Assembly (NCBI RefSeq): GCF_020525925.1
Contig: NZ_CP084876.1
Span: 3,534,001 to 3,598,000 of the forward strand
Origin: Klebsiella quasipneumoniae subsp. quasipneumoniae
GTDB lineage: Bacteria; Pseudomonadota; Gammaproteobacteria; Enterobacterales; Enterobacteriaceae
DNA length: 64,000 nt
Reading direction: 5' to 3'
A model generated the notes under the pieces. It searched no databases. It saw only the letters and a list, made by a program, of their open reading frames with translations, and had not been told where the DNA came from. Positions 1 through 8,302 of the stretch are shown here, in pieces (position 1 is the stretch's first letter; each line of letters opens with the position of its first letter). The position numbers and the translations under genes were made by a program.

Positions 1-38
1 GGCGCCGACCGGAGGCTGCTGTACCGATTTTAGGTGGT

Positions 39-884
39 TCAGCCTTGTCTTGCACGCTGGATATCGCGCACTCGCTGCTTTTCTGCGCGGGCCATCAAAT
101 ACCAGGCGATAAAACCAACAACGCCGACCACGCCGAGGATGAGCGTCGCCAGGGCGTTAATCTCCGGGTTGACCCCCATGCGCACGCTGGAGAAGACCAG
201 CATCGGCAAGGTCGTGGCCCCGGGACCGGAGACAAAGCTGGCGATCACCAGGTCATCCAGCGACAGCGTGAAGGCCAGCAGCCAGCCGGAGATCACCGCT
301 GGCATAATCATCGGCAGCGTGATGACGAAGAAGACCTTCAGCGGCGCGGCGCCCAGATCCATCGCCGCCTCTTCGATCGAGTGGTCCAGCTCACGCAGGC
401 GCGAGGAGATCACCACCGCCACGTAGGCGGTACAGAAGGTGACGTGCGCCAGCCAGATGGTCAGCATCCCGCGATCCGACGGCCAGCCGATGGCATGTCC
501 CAGCGCCACGAACAGCAGCAGCAGCGAGAGCCCGGTGATCACGTCCGGCATGACCAGCGGCGCGGTGATCATAAACGCGAAGCCGTTGGAGCCGCGAAAA
601 CGTCCAAAGCGCACCATCACCACCGCGGCGATGGTGCCAAGGATCGCCGCCGCCGTCGCCGCGCAGGCGGCGATAGTCAGGCTGAGCCCCACCGCGCTCA
701 TCATCGCGTCATCGTGGAACAGCTCGCTATACCAGCGCGTTGACCACCCGGCCCAGACCGTCACCAGCTTTGAGCTATTGAAGGAGTAGATCACCAGCAT
801 CAGCATCGGGGCATAGAGGAAGGTGAACCCGAGCACGAGGATCAGAATGCGCCACGGCGAGCGTACTACCGGCAAGTCGTTCAT
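39..884 (-). CDS. potI: Putrescine ABC transporter permease PotI
   Basis: Inner-membrane permease of the PotFGHI putrescine importer; it pairs with PotH to form the channel driven by PotG. The 281-residue protein has the usual six hydrophobic segments. The binding-protein-dependent permease EAA loop lies around residues 170-190 (EEAAMDLGAAPLKVFF) and contacts the ATPase. Length and sequence match E. coli PotI throughout. It is last in the potF-potG-potH-potI order and its start overlaps the potH stop by 4 bases, so the two are translationally coupled. The 38 bases downstream to the window edge hold nothing I can name. Confidence 0.97.
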   Translation of the reverse strand: MNDLPVVRSPWRILILVLGFTFLYAPMLMLVIYSFNSSKLVTVWAGWSTRWYSELFHDDAMMSAVGLSLTIAACAATAAAILGTIAAVVMVRFGRFRGSNGFAFMITAPLVMPDVITGLSLLLLFVALGHAIGWPSDRGMLTIWLAHVTFCTAYVAVVISSRLRELDHSIEEAAMDLGAAPLKVFFVITLPMIMPAVISGWLLAFTLSLDDLVIASFVSGPGATTLPMLVFSSVRMGVNPEINALATLILGVVGVVGFIAWYLMARAEKQRVRDIQRARQG

Positions 885-1834
885 CCCTGCTCTCCCATCT
901 GTTTTTGCTGGTGCTTATGGAACCACATGATCGGCACGATCAGCAGCAGCAGCATGACAATCGCCACCGCCGAAGCCACCGGCCAGTCACGGTTGTTAAA
1001 GAACTCCTGCCACAGCACGCGGCCAATCATAATGCTGTCCGGCCCGCCCAGCAGCTCCGGGATCACGAACTCCCCCACCGCCGGGATAAACACCAGCATG
1101 GAGCCAGCGATAATCCCTCCTTTGGTGAGCGGAACGATCACCTGAAAGAAGGTCTTCAGCGGCCGGGCGCCGAGATCCAGCGAGGCCTCCACCAGCGAAT
1201 AGTCGATGCGGGTCAGCGCGGTGTAGATAGGCAGCACCATAAACGGCAGATAGGCATAGACGATACCGATATATACCGCCAGGTTGGTGTGCAGGATCTC
1301 CAGCGGCTGATCGATAACCCCTAGCCACAGCAGGAAGTTATTCAACACCCCGTTGCTTTTCAGCAGTCCCATCCAGGCATAGACGCGGATCAAAAACGAC
1401 GTCCACGACGGGAGGATCACCAGCAACAGCAGAATATTGCGCGTCGACGGCTTGCTGTGCGCCACCGCCCAGGCCAGCGGATAGCCCAGCAGCAGGCAGC
1501 AGAGCGTCGAGATGCCCGCCACCTGCAGCGACTGCAGATAAGCCTCAAAATAGAGCGGATCGTCGGTCAGCTGCAGGAAGTTGGCAAAGTTAAGGGTCAG
1601 CGTCAGCTGACCATCCGCCCACTCCATCAGATCGGTGTAGGGAGGGATCGCCCGCGCCATCTCGGCAAGACTTATCTTGAACACGATCAGGAACGGCAGC
1701 ATAAACAACAGGATCAGCCACAGATAGGGCAGCGCGATCACCAGCTTGCGGCCATGCGCCATCTGCAGGCGCGCCGCCCACAGCGCGAAGCCGCCCGGTT
1801 TTTTCGCCCCTGACGGGGATTCAACGGTACTCAT
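881..1834 (-). CDS. potH: Putrescine ABC transporter permease PotH
   Basis: Second inner-membrane permease of the putrescine importer, 317 residues. The N-terminus is cytoplasmic and rich in Gly, Lys and Pro; about six membrane segments follow. The EAA loop (VEASLDLGARPLKTFF) is near residues 220-235. It starts 10 bases after the potG stop and overlaps potI by 4 bases. PotH and PotI are assumed to form a heterodimeric channel, as in E. coli. The start is the first ATG after a good purine-rich site (GGAGAGGGCG) that itself overlaps the intergenic gap. Confidence 0.97.
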   Translation of the reverse strand: MSTVESPSGAKKPGGFALWAARLQMAHGRKLVIALPYLWLILLFMLPFLIVFKISLAEMARAIPPYTDLMEWADGQLTLTLNFANFLQLTDDPLYFEAYLQSLQVAGISTLCCLLLGYPLAWAVAHSKPSTRNILLLLVILPSWTSFLIRVYAWMGLLKSNGVLNNFLLWLGVIDQPLEILHTNLAVYIGIVYAYLPFMVLPIYTALTRIDYSLVEASLDLGARPLKTFFQVIVPLTKGGIIAGSMLVFIPAVGEFVIPELLGGPDSIMIGRVLWQEFFNNRDWPVASAVAIVMLLLLIVPIMWFHKHQQKQMGEQG

Positions 1835-1844
1835 CGCCCTCTCC

Positions 1845-2978
1845 TTACACCGTCAGTACAACGCAGCTGTCCGCATCCCAGCATAAACGCACCTCGTCAC
1901 CCCAGGTGGGCGTTCCTTTCCGATGGCGGTGCTCATTCTGCAGCTGGGCGCTGATCATCTGCCCGCTTTGCAGGCGCACATGGTAGATGGAGAGATCCCC
2001 CAGATAGGCGATATGAATCACCTCGCCGACGGCAAAATTGTAGCCATCCGCCGGCGGCTCATCGCACAGCATGATCTTCTCCGGACGCAGCGCCACCCAC
2101 ACCGGCACGTTGTCCACCACCGAGGCGTCGGGGTCGACCTTCAGCGGATGCACCAGTCCCGGCGAGCGCAGCACCAGGCCATCTTCCAGACGCTCTTTCA
2201 CCAGCCCTTCAAAGACGTTCACCGAGCCGATGAACTCGGCGCTGTAGCGGGTGGTCGGGTGCTCGTAAATCTCTTCCGGTTCGCCAATCTGCACAAACTT
2301 GCCGCGGTTCATGATGGCGATACGGCCCGCCATGGTCATGGCCTCTTCCTGATCGTGAGTCACCATCACGCAGGTCACGCCAACGCGCTCAAGAATATCC
2401 ACTACTTCCAGCTGCATGCGATCGCGCAGCTTTTTATCCAGCGCCCCCATCGGCTCGTCGAGCAGCAGCAGCTTTGGTCGTTTCGCCAGGCTGCGCGCCA
2501 ACGCGACGCGCTGGCGCTGACCGCCAGAGAGCTGGTGCGGCTTACGTTTAGCGAACTCCTGCATGTGCACCAGAGCCAGCATCTCCTGCACCCGGGCGGT
2601 GATTTCCGCCTTAGGCAGACGATCCTGCTTCAGACCGAAAGCGATATTCTGCTCAACGGTCATATGGGGAAACAGGGCGTAGGACTGGAACATCATATTG
2701 ATAGGCCGCTGATAGGGCGGTACGCGCGCCAGATCCACGCCGTCGAGCATAATCTGTCCGGCGGTCGGTTGCTCAAAGCCCGCCAGCATGCGCAGCAGGG
2801 TCGATTTCCCGCAGCCTGATGCGCCCAGCAGAGCAAAAATTTCGCCTTTATAAATAGTGAGACTGACATCGTCGACAGCGTGCTGGCCATCAAACGACTT
2901 GGTTAAGTTACGGATTTCCAGCAGCGGGGTCAGCGCTTTGGGGGCTTTCGCCTGTGGGCGGGGCATTACGTCGTTCAA
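1845..2978 (-). CDS. potG: Putrescine ABC transporter ATPase PotG
   Basis: Cytoplasmic ATPase powering the PotFGHI importer. Walker A is GASGCGKST, the signature is LSGGQRQR, Walker B is LLLLDEP and the H-loop is VTHDQ; a TOBE domain at the C-terminus is typical of spermidine/putrescine ATPases. I chose the TTG start at 2978 rather than an upstream ATG. It gives 377 residues beginning MNDVMPRPQAK, the E. coli length and N-terminus, and is preceded by GGAGAG at good spacing. The upstream 16-codon extension has no homology. Rare TTG initiation may keep ATPase synthesis low relative to PotF. Confidence 0.95.
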   Translation of the reverse strand: MNDVMPRPQAKAPKALTPLLEIRNLTKSFDGQHAVDDVSLTIYKGEIFALLGASGCGKSTLLRMLAGFEQPTAGQIMLDGVDLARVPPYQRPINMMFQSYALFPHMTVEQNIAFGLKQDRLPKAEITARVQEMLALVHMQEFAKRKPHQLSGGQRQRVALARSLAKRPKLLLLDEPMGALDKKLRDRMQLEVVDILERVGVTCVMVTHDQEEAMTMAGRIAIMNRGKFVQIGEPEEIYEHPTTRYSAEFIGSVNVFEGLVKERLEDGLVLRSPGLVHPLKVDPDASVVDNVPVWVALRPEKIMLCDEPPADGYNFAVGEVIHIAYLGDLSIYHVRLQSGQMISAQLQNEHRHRKGTPTWGDEVRLCWDADSCVVLTV

Positions 2979-3069
2979 TCGGGTGCTCTCCGGCAAAAAA
3001 ACGATCACCATATGGTCCGGTGCCATACTTCGTGCTTAACAGTGCAGGTGCACCATCCTGGTGCTTCTG

Positions 3070-3133
3070 CTCGCCGGGCGCGCTGCCATTTCCCGGCGAG
3101 TGCCGTTCTGATACGGCCCGCTTACCGGGCCGT
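3070..3133 (-). repeat. Two GC-rich hairpins in the potF-potG junction
   Basis: The 161-base gap between potF and potG contains two strong stem-loops. CTCGCCGGG (3070-3078) pairs with CCCGGCGAG (3092-3100), and ACGGCCCG (3113-3120) pairs with CGGGCCGT (3126-3133). The second begins only 6 bases after the potF stop. Neither has a T-run on the coding strand, so they look like REP-type mRNA stabilisers rather than terminators. Such elements let the binding protein outnumber its permeases; that role here is inferred. Confidence 0.7.
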
Positions 3134-3139
3134 CAGAGT

Positions 3140-4252
3140 TTATTTACCGCTCTTCACTTTGGTCCACGCGCGGGTGCGCACGCGGTCGATCTTCGGATCC
3201 TGCACCTTCAGCGTGAACAGTTTGGCGAACACATCCGCTGGCGGATAAATCGCCGGGTTGTTACGGATAGTCTCGCTGACCAGCGGCGTGGAGGCCTTGT
3301 TGCCGTTGGCGTAGAACACCTGGTCGCTGATTTTGGCGATCACATCCGGGCGCATCAGATAGTTAAGGAACTGATAGGCCTCATCTTTATTCTTAGCGTC
3401 GGCCGGCATCGCAAAGACGTCAAAGAACGCCAGGGCGCCTTCCTTCGGAATAAAGTAGGAGACGTTGACGCCGTTCTTCGCCTCTTTCGCGCGGTTCGCC
3501 GCCTGCCAGACGTCCCCTGCCCAGCCGATCGCCACGCAGATGTCGCCATTGGCGAGGTCGTTAATATATTGCGAAGAGTGGAAGTAGCGAATGTTCGGCC
3601 GCAGCTTCAGCAGCAGATCGGTGGCCGGACCGGTGTAATCATTCGCTTTGCTGCTGTTCGGATCCTTGCCAAGGTAGTTCAGCACGGTGGCGAAAATCTC
3701 TTCCGGCGCGTCGAGGAAGGAGACGCCGCAGCTTTTCAGTTTTTCTAGGTTCTCCGGCTTCAGCACCAGATCCCAGCTGTCCACCGGCGCATCTTTGCCG
3801 AGGACGGCTTTCACTTTATCAACGTTGTAGCCAATGCCCGTCGTCGCCCACAGGTAAGGCATGGCGTATTTATTCTCCGGGTCATGCTTGGCGACCAGCT
3901 TCAGCACTTCGGGGTCGAGATTCTTCCAGTTCGGCAGCTTGCTCTTATCCAGCGGCTGGAACACGCCCGCCGCCAGCTGGCGCTCAAGGAAGCTGGCCGA
4001 TGGCACCACCAGATCGAAACCGGTGCTGCCGGCCATTAATTTACCTTCCAGCACTTCATTGGAATCAAAAACGTCATACACGACTTTAATCCCGGTCTCT
4101 TTTTCGAAATTGGCCACGGTGTCCGGCGCAATATAATCAGACCAGTTATAGACATGCAGGGTTTTTTGTTCGGCGGCGAGCGAACCGGCAGAGACGGCCA
4201 TCAGCGCACCCGTAACCAGACCTGTTAACCATTTTTTACCAAAGGCGGTCAT
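3140..4252 (-). CDS. potF: Putrescine-binding periplasmic protein PotF
   Basis: Periplasmic solute-binding protein that delivers putrescine to PotGHI. The 370-residue product has a signal peptide cut near AGSLAA-EQKTL, followed by the spermidine/putrescine-binding fold (HVYNWSDYIAPD). The ligand-pocket segments match E. coli PotF over the full length. The ATG at 4252 was preferred over one six codons upstream because it gives the known length, places the signal peptide correctly and follows AAAGAG. First gene of the pot operon. The gap to ybjN upstream contains a possible sigma-54 site, which fits the nitrogen control reported for this operon. Confidence 0.97.
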   Translation of the reverse strand: MTAFGKKWLTGLVTGALMAVSAGSLAAEQKTLHVYNWSDYIAPDTVANFEKETGIKVVYDVFDSNEVLEGKLMAGSTGFDLVVPSASFLERQLAAGVFQPLDKSKLPNWKNLDPEVLKLVAKHDPENKYAMPYLWATTGIGYNVDKVKAVLGKDAPVDSWDLVLKPENLEKLKSCGVSFLDAPEEIFATVLNYLGKDPNSSKANDYTGPATDLLLKLRPNIRYFHSSQYINDLANGDICVAIGWAGDVWQAANRAKEAKNGVNVSYFIPKEGALAFFDVFAMPADAKNKDEAYQFLNYLMRPDVIAKISDQVFYANGNKASTPLVSETIRNNPAIYPPADVFAKLFTLKVQDPKIDRVRTRAWTKVKSGK

Positions 4253-4312
4253 ATCTCTTTTCCTTCTCAACGCCCGTTAACTTACGGGCTCAAATATACG
4301 CATTTCTACGCA

Positions 4313-4328
4313 TGCAAAAATCATGCAT
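4313..4328 (-). promoter_or_regulatory. Possible sigma-54 promoter of potFGHI
   Basis: Read on the minus strand, ATGCATG-ATTT-TTGCA resembles the -24/-12 pattern TGGCACG-N4-TTGCA. The -12 box is perfect, but the -24 GG is only TG. It lies about 61 bases before the potF start. The E. coli operon is reported to be nitrogen regulated. The rest of the 348-base gap 4253-4600 (potF promoter region and the ybjN 3' end) shows only a small GTTGC/GCAAC palindrome and AT-rich sequence; I see no gene in it. Confidence 0.35.
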
Positions 4329-4600
4329 ATTTTTTCATTGCCTGAGAAAAGGAGAGCGGATCTCTCCCGGAGTGGTTGCTCGCAACTGGAAGCATCGCCA
4401 GAATAACTGTAGCCAGAATAAGAGGCTATAGCCCAGGTAAAAAAACGCCTTTTATCAAATTTTTATGCAATAACGGTCTACGTGATAAGCCAAAACGGCC
4501 TGAATGGCGGTGAATAATGCTTTAAAGAAAGGTTAAATGCAGAATAAAAGCGGGTAATACGCAGCCGCTGCGGTAGTGGCTGCGCTAATTTTAGGCAGGT

Positions 4601-5080
4601 TTAGTGAAGAAAATGGTATTGCACGTTTTCTGCGGCCGGCTCTTCTTCTTCGCCTTTGTACAGCAGCTGATTGGCGCCGGCTTCGAGGATCACCATCGAG
4701 ATCTGCTCCTCGCTTTGGCGGAAGAACCAGGCGAACTGCTCCATCGTCACCCCGGGGCCGATAGACAGCGACTGGCAGACCACCAGCTTGGGCAAATTAT
4801 CGTCCTGAATGTCGATAAACGCCTTCACGGTTAACGAACTGGCGTTGATGGCCGAGAGATCCGCCGACAGCGCCAGTAAAGCAGACGGCTTCACCTCCGC
4901 CAGGGCGGAAAAGAGCACCACGTTATCCACCAGGTCAATTTTGGCATCAAAAATACCGTCGAAATTCTGCATATGCGGCAGGTGCAATGCCTGACAGGAA
5001 TCGCACTCAAAAAAGCTGATGCCGATCTCATCCAGCCAGCGACGTAGCGTATCCAGACCTGGAACGACCAGTGAATCCAT
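4601..5080 (-). CDS. ybjN: YbjN family protein
   Basis: Cytoplasmic protein of 159 residues, acidic, with no signal peptide and no membrane segment. It matches E. coli YbjN (158 residues) end to end. YbjN has a type III secretion chaperone-like fold and affects stress, motility and biofilm when its dosage changes, but its biochemical role is not settled. The start has AGAGG seven bases upstream. It lies downstream of rimK on the same strand with an 88-base gap, matching the E. coli ybjC-nfsA-rimK-ybjN order, so it is probably the last gene of that transcript. Confidence 0.93.
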   Translation of the reverse strand: MDSLVVPGLDTLRRWLDEIGISFFECDSCQALHLPHMQNFDGIFDAKIDLVDNVVLFSALAEVKPSALLALSADLSAINASSLTVKAFIDIQDDNLPKLVVCQSLSIGPGVTMEQFAWFFRQSEEQISMVILEAGANQLLYKGEEEEPAAENVQYHFLH

Positions 5081-5168
5081 AGTGCCTGTGACCTCTTACA
5101 GTGGAAAAACGACGCCATAGCTTACGCAAAAAAAGCGCCGCATACCATGACAGTCTTGCATCCGGCGG

Positions 5169-6071
5169 TTAGCCGCCTATTTTCAAACAGAATTCCGGTG
5201 TCGCCTGGCGCTCGATCCAGGCGATCATCCTGCTGGCGATGTCCACGCCGGAGGTGGTTTCCACGCCTTCCAGTCCGGGCGAGGCATTCACCTCCATCAC
5301 CAGCGGCCCGCGGCTGGCGCGTAAAATATCGACACCGGCGACGTCCAGGCCCAGGGTTTGCGTCGCCTTGATGGCAATGGCGCGCTCCTCATCGCTAATC
5401 TGCGCCACCGTAGCCATGCCGCCACGGTGCAGGTTAGAGCGAAAATCGCCCTCTTTCGCCCGCCGTTCGATCGCCGCCACCACCTCATTGCCGACCACCA
5501 GGCAGCGAATATCGCAGCCTTTCGCCTCGGCAATGTACTCCTGCACCAGGATGTGGGCGTTCAGCCCGCGAAAGGCGTCGATCACGCTCTCCGCCGCCTG
5601 GCGGGTCTCCGCCAGCACCACGCCGATCCCCTGGGTGCCCTCCACCAGCTTCACCACCAGCGGCGCGCCGCCGACCATGGCGATCAGATCGCTGGTGTCA
5701 TCGGGGGAATGAGCGATGCCGGTCAGCGGCAGATCGATGCCCTGGCGCGCCAGCAGCTGCAGCGAGCGCAGCTTATCGCGAGCGCGGGTGATGGCGACCG
5801 ATTCGTTCAGCGGATAGCTTCCCAGGAGCTCAAACTGACGCAGGGCCGCGGTGCCATAGTAGGTAATCGCCGAGCCAATGCGCGGGATCACCGCATCAAA
5901 GTGCGGCAGCTGGCGCCCTTTATAGTGGATCGAAGAGGCCACCGGGCTGACGTTCATATAACAGGAAAGCGGATCGAGGATCTCGACCTGATGCCCGCGC
6001 TGTTGCGCCGCTTCGCGCAGGCGTCGACATGAATAAAGCGTTCCATCCCGGGATAATATGGCAATTTTCAT
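5169..6071 (-). CDS. rimK: Ribosomal protein S6 modification enzyme RimK (ATP-grasp ligase)
   Basis: ATP-dependent ligase that adds glutamate residues to the C-terminus of ribosomal protein S6 and can make poly-alpha-glutamate. The 300-residue protein starts [10 protein letters not shown]. The ATP-grasp core runs from about residue 100 to 290, with the glycine-rich loop EGTQGIGVV and the metal/ATP site [12 protein letters not shown] near the C-terminus. I used the internal ATG at 6071, which gives the family length; the nine-codon upstream extension lacks homology. It sits between nfsA and ybjN as in E. coli. Confidence 0.96.
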   Translation of the reverse strand: MKIAILSRDGTLYSCRRLREAAQQRGHQVEILDPLSCYMNVSPVASSIHYKGRQLPHFDAVIPRIGSAITYYGTAALRQFELLGSYPLNESVAITRARDKLRSLQLLARQGIDLPLTGIAHSPDDTSDLIAMVGGAPLVVKLVEGTQGIGVVLAETRQAAESVIDAFRGLNAHILVQEYIAEAKGCDIRCLVVGNEVVAAIERRAKEGDFRSNLHRGGMATVAQISDEERAIAIKATQTLGLDVAGVDILRASRGPLVMEVNASPGLEGVETTSGVDIASRMIAWIERQATPEFCLKIGG

Positions 6072-6185
6072 CCTGCACCTCTGCAAAAAGACCCGCACTG
6101 GCGGGCCTCAGCTATCGAACACACTTCCACCTTTCCTGCCGCCAGCGTCGGATACCGCCTGGCCGGAGCAGCAGTGTACACGTAA

Positions 6186-6908
6186 TCAGCGCGTTGCCCA
6201 CCCCTGCTTATGCAGATAGTCGAGAATAAACGGACGACTCTCTTTCACGATAGTGCGACGGATATGATCGCTCCAGGTATCGCGGCGGGCGTTGCTGCCG
6301 CGCGACAGATAATAGTGCGCCAGCTGTTCGTCATACTCCGCCAGCAGCGCGTTATCCAGCGGCTGATAGCGGTTCTCATGCACCAGCATGGCGGCCGGCA
6401 TCCGCGGCTTGATGTCCGGGTTATCCGCCGGCCAGCCAAGGCAAAGACCGAACAGCGGCAGGACGTGCTGCGGCAGCTCCAGCAGCTCGGTCACCGCCTC
6501 GATGCTGTTGCGCAAGCCGCCGATATAGACGCCACCCAGCCCGAGGGACTCGGCGGCGGTCAGCGCGTTTTGCGCCAGCAGCGCCGTATCGACAACGCCG
6601 ATCAGCAGCTGTTCCGCCAGCCCCAGCTCCGCCTGCGGGCAGATCTGCAGGTGGCGGTTAAAGTCGGCGCAGAAGACCCAAAACTCCGCCGCCTGGGCGA
6701 CGTGCTGCTGGCCGCCGGTCAGCGGGACCAGACGTTCACGCAGGGCCGGGTCGGTAATACGGATGATGGAGGTGCACTGTAAAAAACTCGAGGTAGATGC
6801 CGCTTGCGCGCTGGCGATAATCGCCGCGCGCTGTTCGTCGCTCACGGGCGCATCGGTGAAGTGGCGGATAGAACGGTGGCTGCGCAGCAGCTCAATGGTC
6901 GGCGTCAT
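6186..6908 (-). CDS. nfsA: Oxygen-insensitive NADPH nitroreductase NfsA
   Basis: FMN-dependent major nitroreductase that reduces nitroaromatics and nitrofurans with NADPH by two electrons; it is a known nitrofurantoin activation and resistance locus. At 240 residues it equals the family length. The nitroreductase FMN motif is at the N-terminus (SHRSIRHFTD, residues 9-18) and a basic C-terminal region is present. No disruption is seen, so the gene looks functional. Its first 17 bases overlap the end of ybjC, indicating cotranscription; in E. coli the ybjC-nfsA-rimK unit responds to SoxS/MarA. Confidence 0.97.
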   Translation of the reverse strand: MTPTIELLRSHRSIRHFTDAPVSDEQRAAIIASAQAASTSSFLQCTSIIRITDPALRERLVPLTGGQQHVAQAAEFWVFCADFNRHLQICPQAELGLAEQLLIGVVDTALLAQNALTAAESLGLGGVYIGGLRNSIEAVTELLELPQHVLPLFGLCLGWPADNPDIKPRMPAAMLVHENRYQPLDNALLAEYDEQLAHYYLSRGSNARRDTWSDHIRRTIVKESRPFILDYLHKQGWATR

Positions 6909-7179
6909 TTCGTTTTTCTCTGTCAGACAAGGATTCAGGCTCAGGAGAGTGGGTTAACTGCGGGGCCACGATCTGCGCCATCCGCCACATCACGACGATG
7001 GCGGCGGGGATCATCAGCACGATCCCGGCAAAGAGCATCACCAGCGCCGCGGTCGGGCTGGCAATGGGCGCAGGCAGCTGGACATACTGGTTAAGCGAGA
7101 GCCAGGCGAGGGTTAACAGCCCCATCCCGAGGATCTCAACCAGCAGTATGCTTTTTGGCAACGGGGCAAATTTTCGCAT
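6892..7179 (-). CDS. ybjC: Small inner-membrane protein YbjC (DUF1418)
   Basis: A 95-residue protein with two hydrophobic segments (about 15-35 and 45-68) and a charged, acidic C-terminal tail. It matches E. coli YbjC in length and pattern. The function is unknown; its place at the head of the SoxS-responsive ybjC-nfsA-rimK unit suggests an oxidative-stress context only. I took the ATG at 7179 (MRKFAPLPKS), preceded by GGAGAGG, and rejected an upstream frame extension of 47 codons that is rich in Arg and has no homology. Confidence 0.9.
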   Translation of the reverse strand: MRKFAPLPKSILLVEILGMGLLTLAWLSLNQYVQLPAPIASPTAALVMLFAGIVLMIPAAIVVMWRMAQIVAPQLTHSPEPESLSDREKRNDADH

Positions 7180-7381
7180 CACGCCTCTCCGGTTGATAAA
7201 CGCGGCGCGCCAGCCAATGCCACCGCGCCGCCGGGTCAGTATACGGGTTTTGATAGTACGACATTTATCAAACATAGCCGTAAACCATCGAAGCAAAAGG
7301 CAGAACCTTCTTTCCCTCACCGGCCAATGCAGGCATCATAAGCGCCATTCGCCATCCGGCTGAGGTTTAAGGAGAGAAGCA

Positions 7382-7645
7382 ATGTTTACCGTTATTTTTG
7401 GTCGTCCAGGCTGCCCTTACTGCGTTCGCGCCAAAGAGCTGGCAGAAAAACTGACCAACGAGCGTGATGACTTTAACTACCGTTACGTGGATATTCACGC
7501 CGAAGGCATCAGCAAAGCTGATCTGGAAAAAACCGTCGGCAAACCGGTTGAAACCGTACCGCAGATTTTCGTCGACCAGAAACACATCGGCGGTTGCACC
7601 GATTTCGAAGCCTGGGCGAAAGAGAACCTTGGCCTGTTTGCCTGA
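7382..7645 (+). CDS. grxA: Glutaredoxin 1
   Basis: Cytoplasmic glutathione-dependent disulfide reductase that supplies electrons to ribonucleotide reductase and resets OxyR. The 87-residue thioredoxin fold carries the active site CPYC at residues 11-14, the cis-proline segment ETVPQIF and the glutathione-binding GGCTD motif. It begins with a strong ribosome site (AAGGAGAG). It is transcribed divergently from ybjC and faces ybjM, whose stop codon lies 7 bases beyond its end. Confidence 0.98.
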   Translation: MFTVIFGRPGCPYCVRAKELAEKLTNERDDFNYRYVDIHAEGISKADLEKTVGKPVETVPQIFVDQKHIGGCTDFEAWAKENLGLFA

Positions 7646-7661
7646 GTAAATTTATTTACTC
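7644..7661. terminator. AT-rich hairpin between convergent grxA and ybjM
   Basis: GAGTAAAT and ATTTACTC form a perfect 8-base stem with a 2-base loop spanning both stop codons. It is AT-rich with no long T-run, so termination strength is uncertain; it may serve both directions. Confidence 0.35.
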
Positions 7662-8035
7662 GATGAATGACTGCGCCAGGTATCAAGCCAGGCGCAGATA
7701 AACAAAAAGCACAACGCCCCGAGCGCACACCAGAACACCGCGCTCAGTACCCACGCCATCTCCTGCCAGAACGTCCGGTGCGTGACGAAAAAGAGCCGCA
7801 TCGTCACCATACAGACCGGCGCCGCCAGTATTGCGCCGAGCAAAGGACGCAGCACCCGCCGTCCGGGAGAGAGACAGCTCGCCGCCGCCCCTGGCAGCAA
7901 AAAGAAGAGCAGGCCCAGCTCCGGGTTGCCGCTGGCGCGAAAGGCCCCTTTCATATGTAACAACAACGATAAGCACACCACAATGAACAGAACGAAGCCA
8001 CAGATAATGCCGGCCCAACTACGCTCAGATTTCAC
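7652..8035 (-). CDS. ybjM: Inner-membrane protein YbjM
   Basis: A 127-residue hydrophobic protein with about four membrane segments (12-28, 38-52, 64-82, 92-112). It matches E. coli YbjM in size, position and sequence pattern; the function is unknown. It initiates at GTG (8035) behind a near-perfect AGGAGG, so translation is probably efficient despite the GTG. It lies between grxA and ybjL as in K-12, convergent with grxA and divergent from ybjL. Confidence 0.88.
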   Translation of the reverse strand: MKSERSWAGIICGFVLFIVVCLSLLLHMKGAFRASGNPELGLLFFLLPGAAASCLSPGRRVLRPLLGAILAAPVCMVTMRLFFVTHRTFWQEMAWVLSAVFWCALGALCFLFICAWLDTWRSHSSSK

Positions 8036-8215
8036 CGTATCCTCCTGATGTTGCCTCTAACTCACGTCCACGTCGCCCAGTCAGATAAAGCATTTCGGCA
8101 ATCCATGCCAATAACTCCCCTACCAGCCTAAAAACGATTGTCACTAGCCGCCGCATCCAGGAAGGATTAAACTAGCGGGTATATTTTTGCTGGTTATAAC
8201 AGGGTGCCAGAATAG

Positions 8216-8233
8216 GTTCGCGACAACGCGAAC
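8216..8233 (+). other. Stem-loop in the ybjL leader region
   Basis: GTTCGCG and CGCGAAC form a 7-base stem around loop ACAA, 69 bases before the ybjL start. A -10-like TATAAC lies just upstream, so the hairpin could be near the 5' end of the transcript. The function is unknown. The remaining 8036-8302 gap shows only promoter-like AT-rich sequence. Confidence 0.4.
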
Positions 8234-8302
8234 GCCTGAGCAACCTTAGACCAAATAACCATTTCCTTCAACAACTTACTAGTAAACGAGAAGTTGGCTT
8301 TC

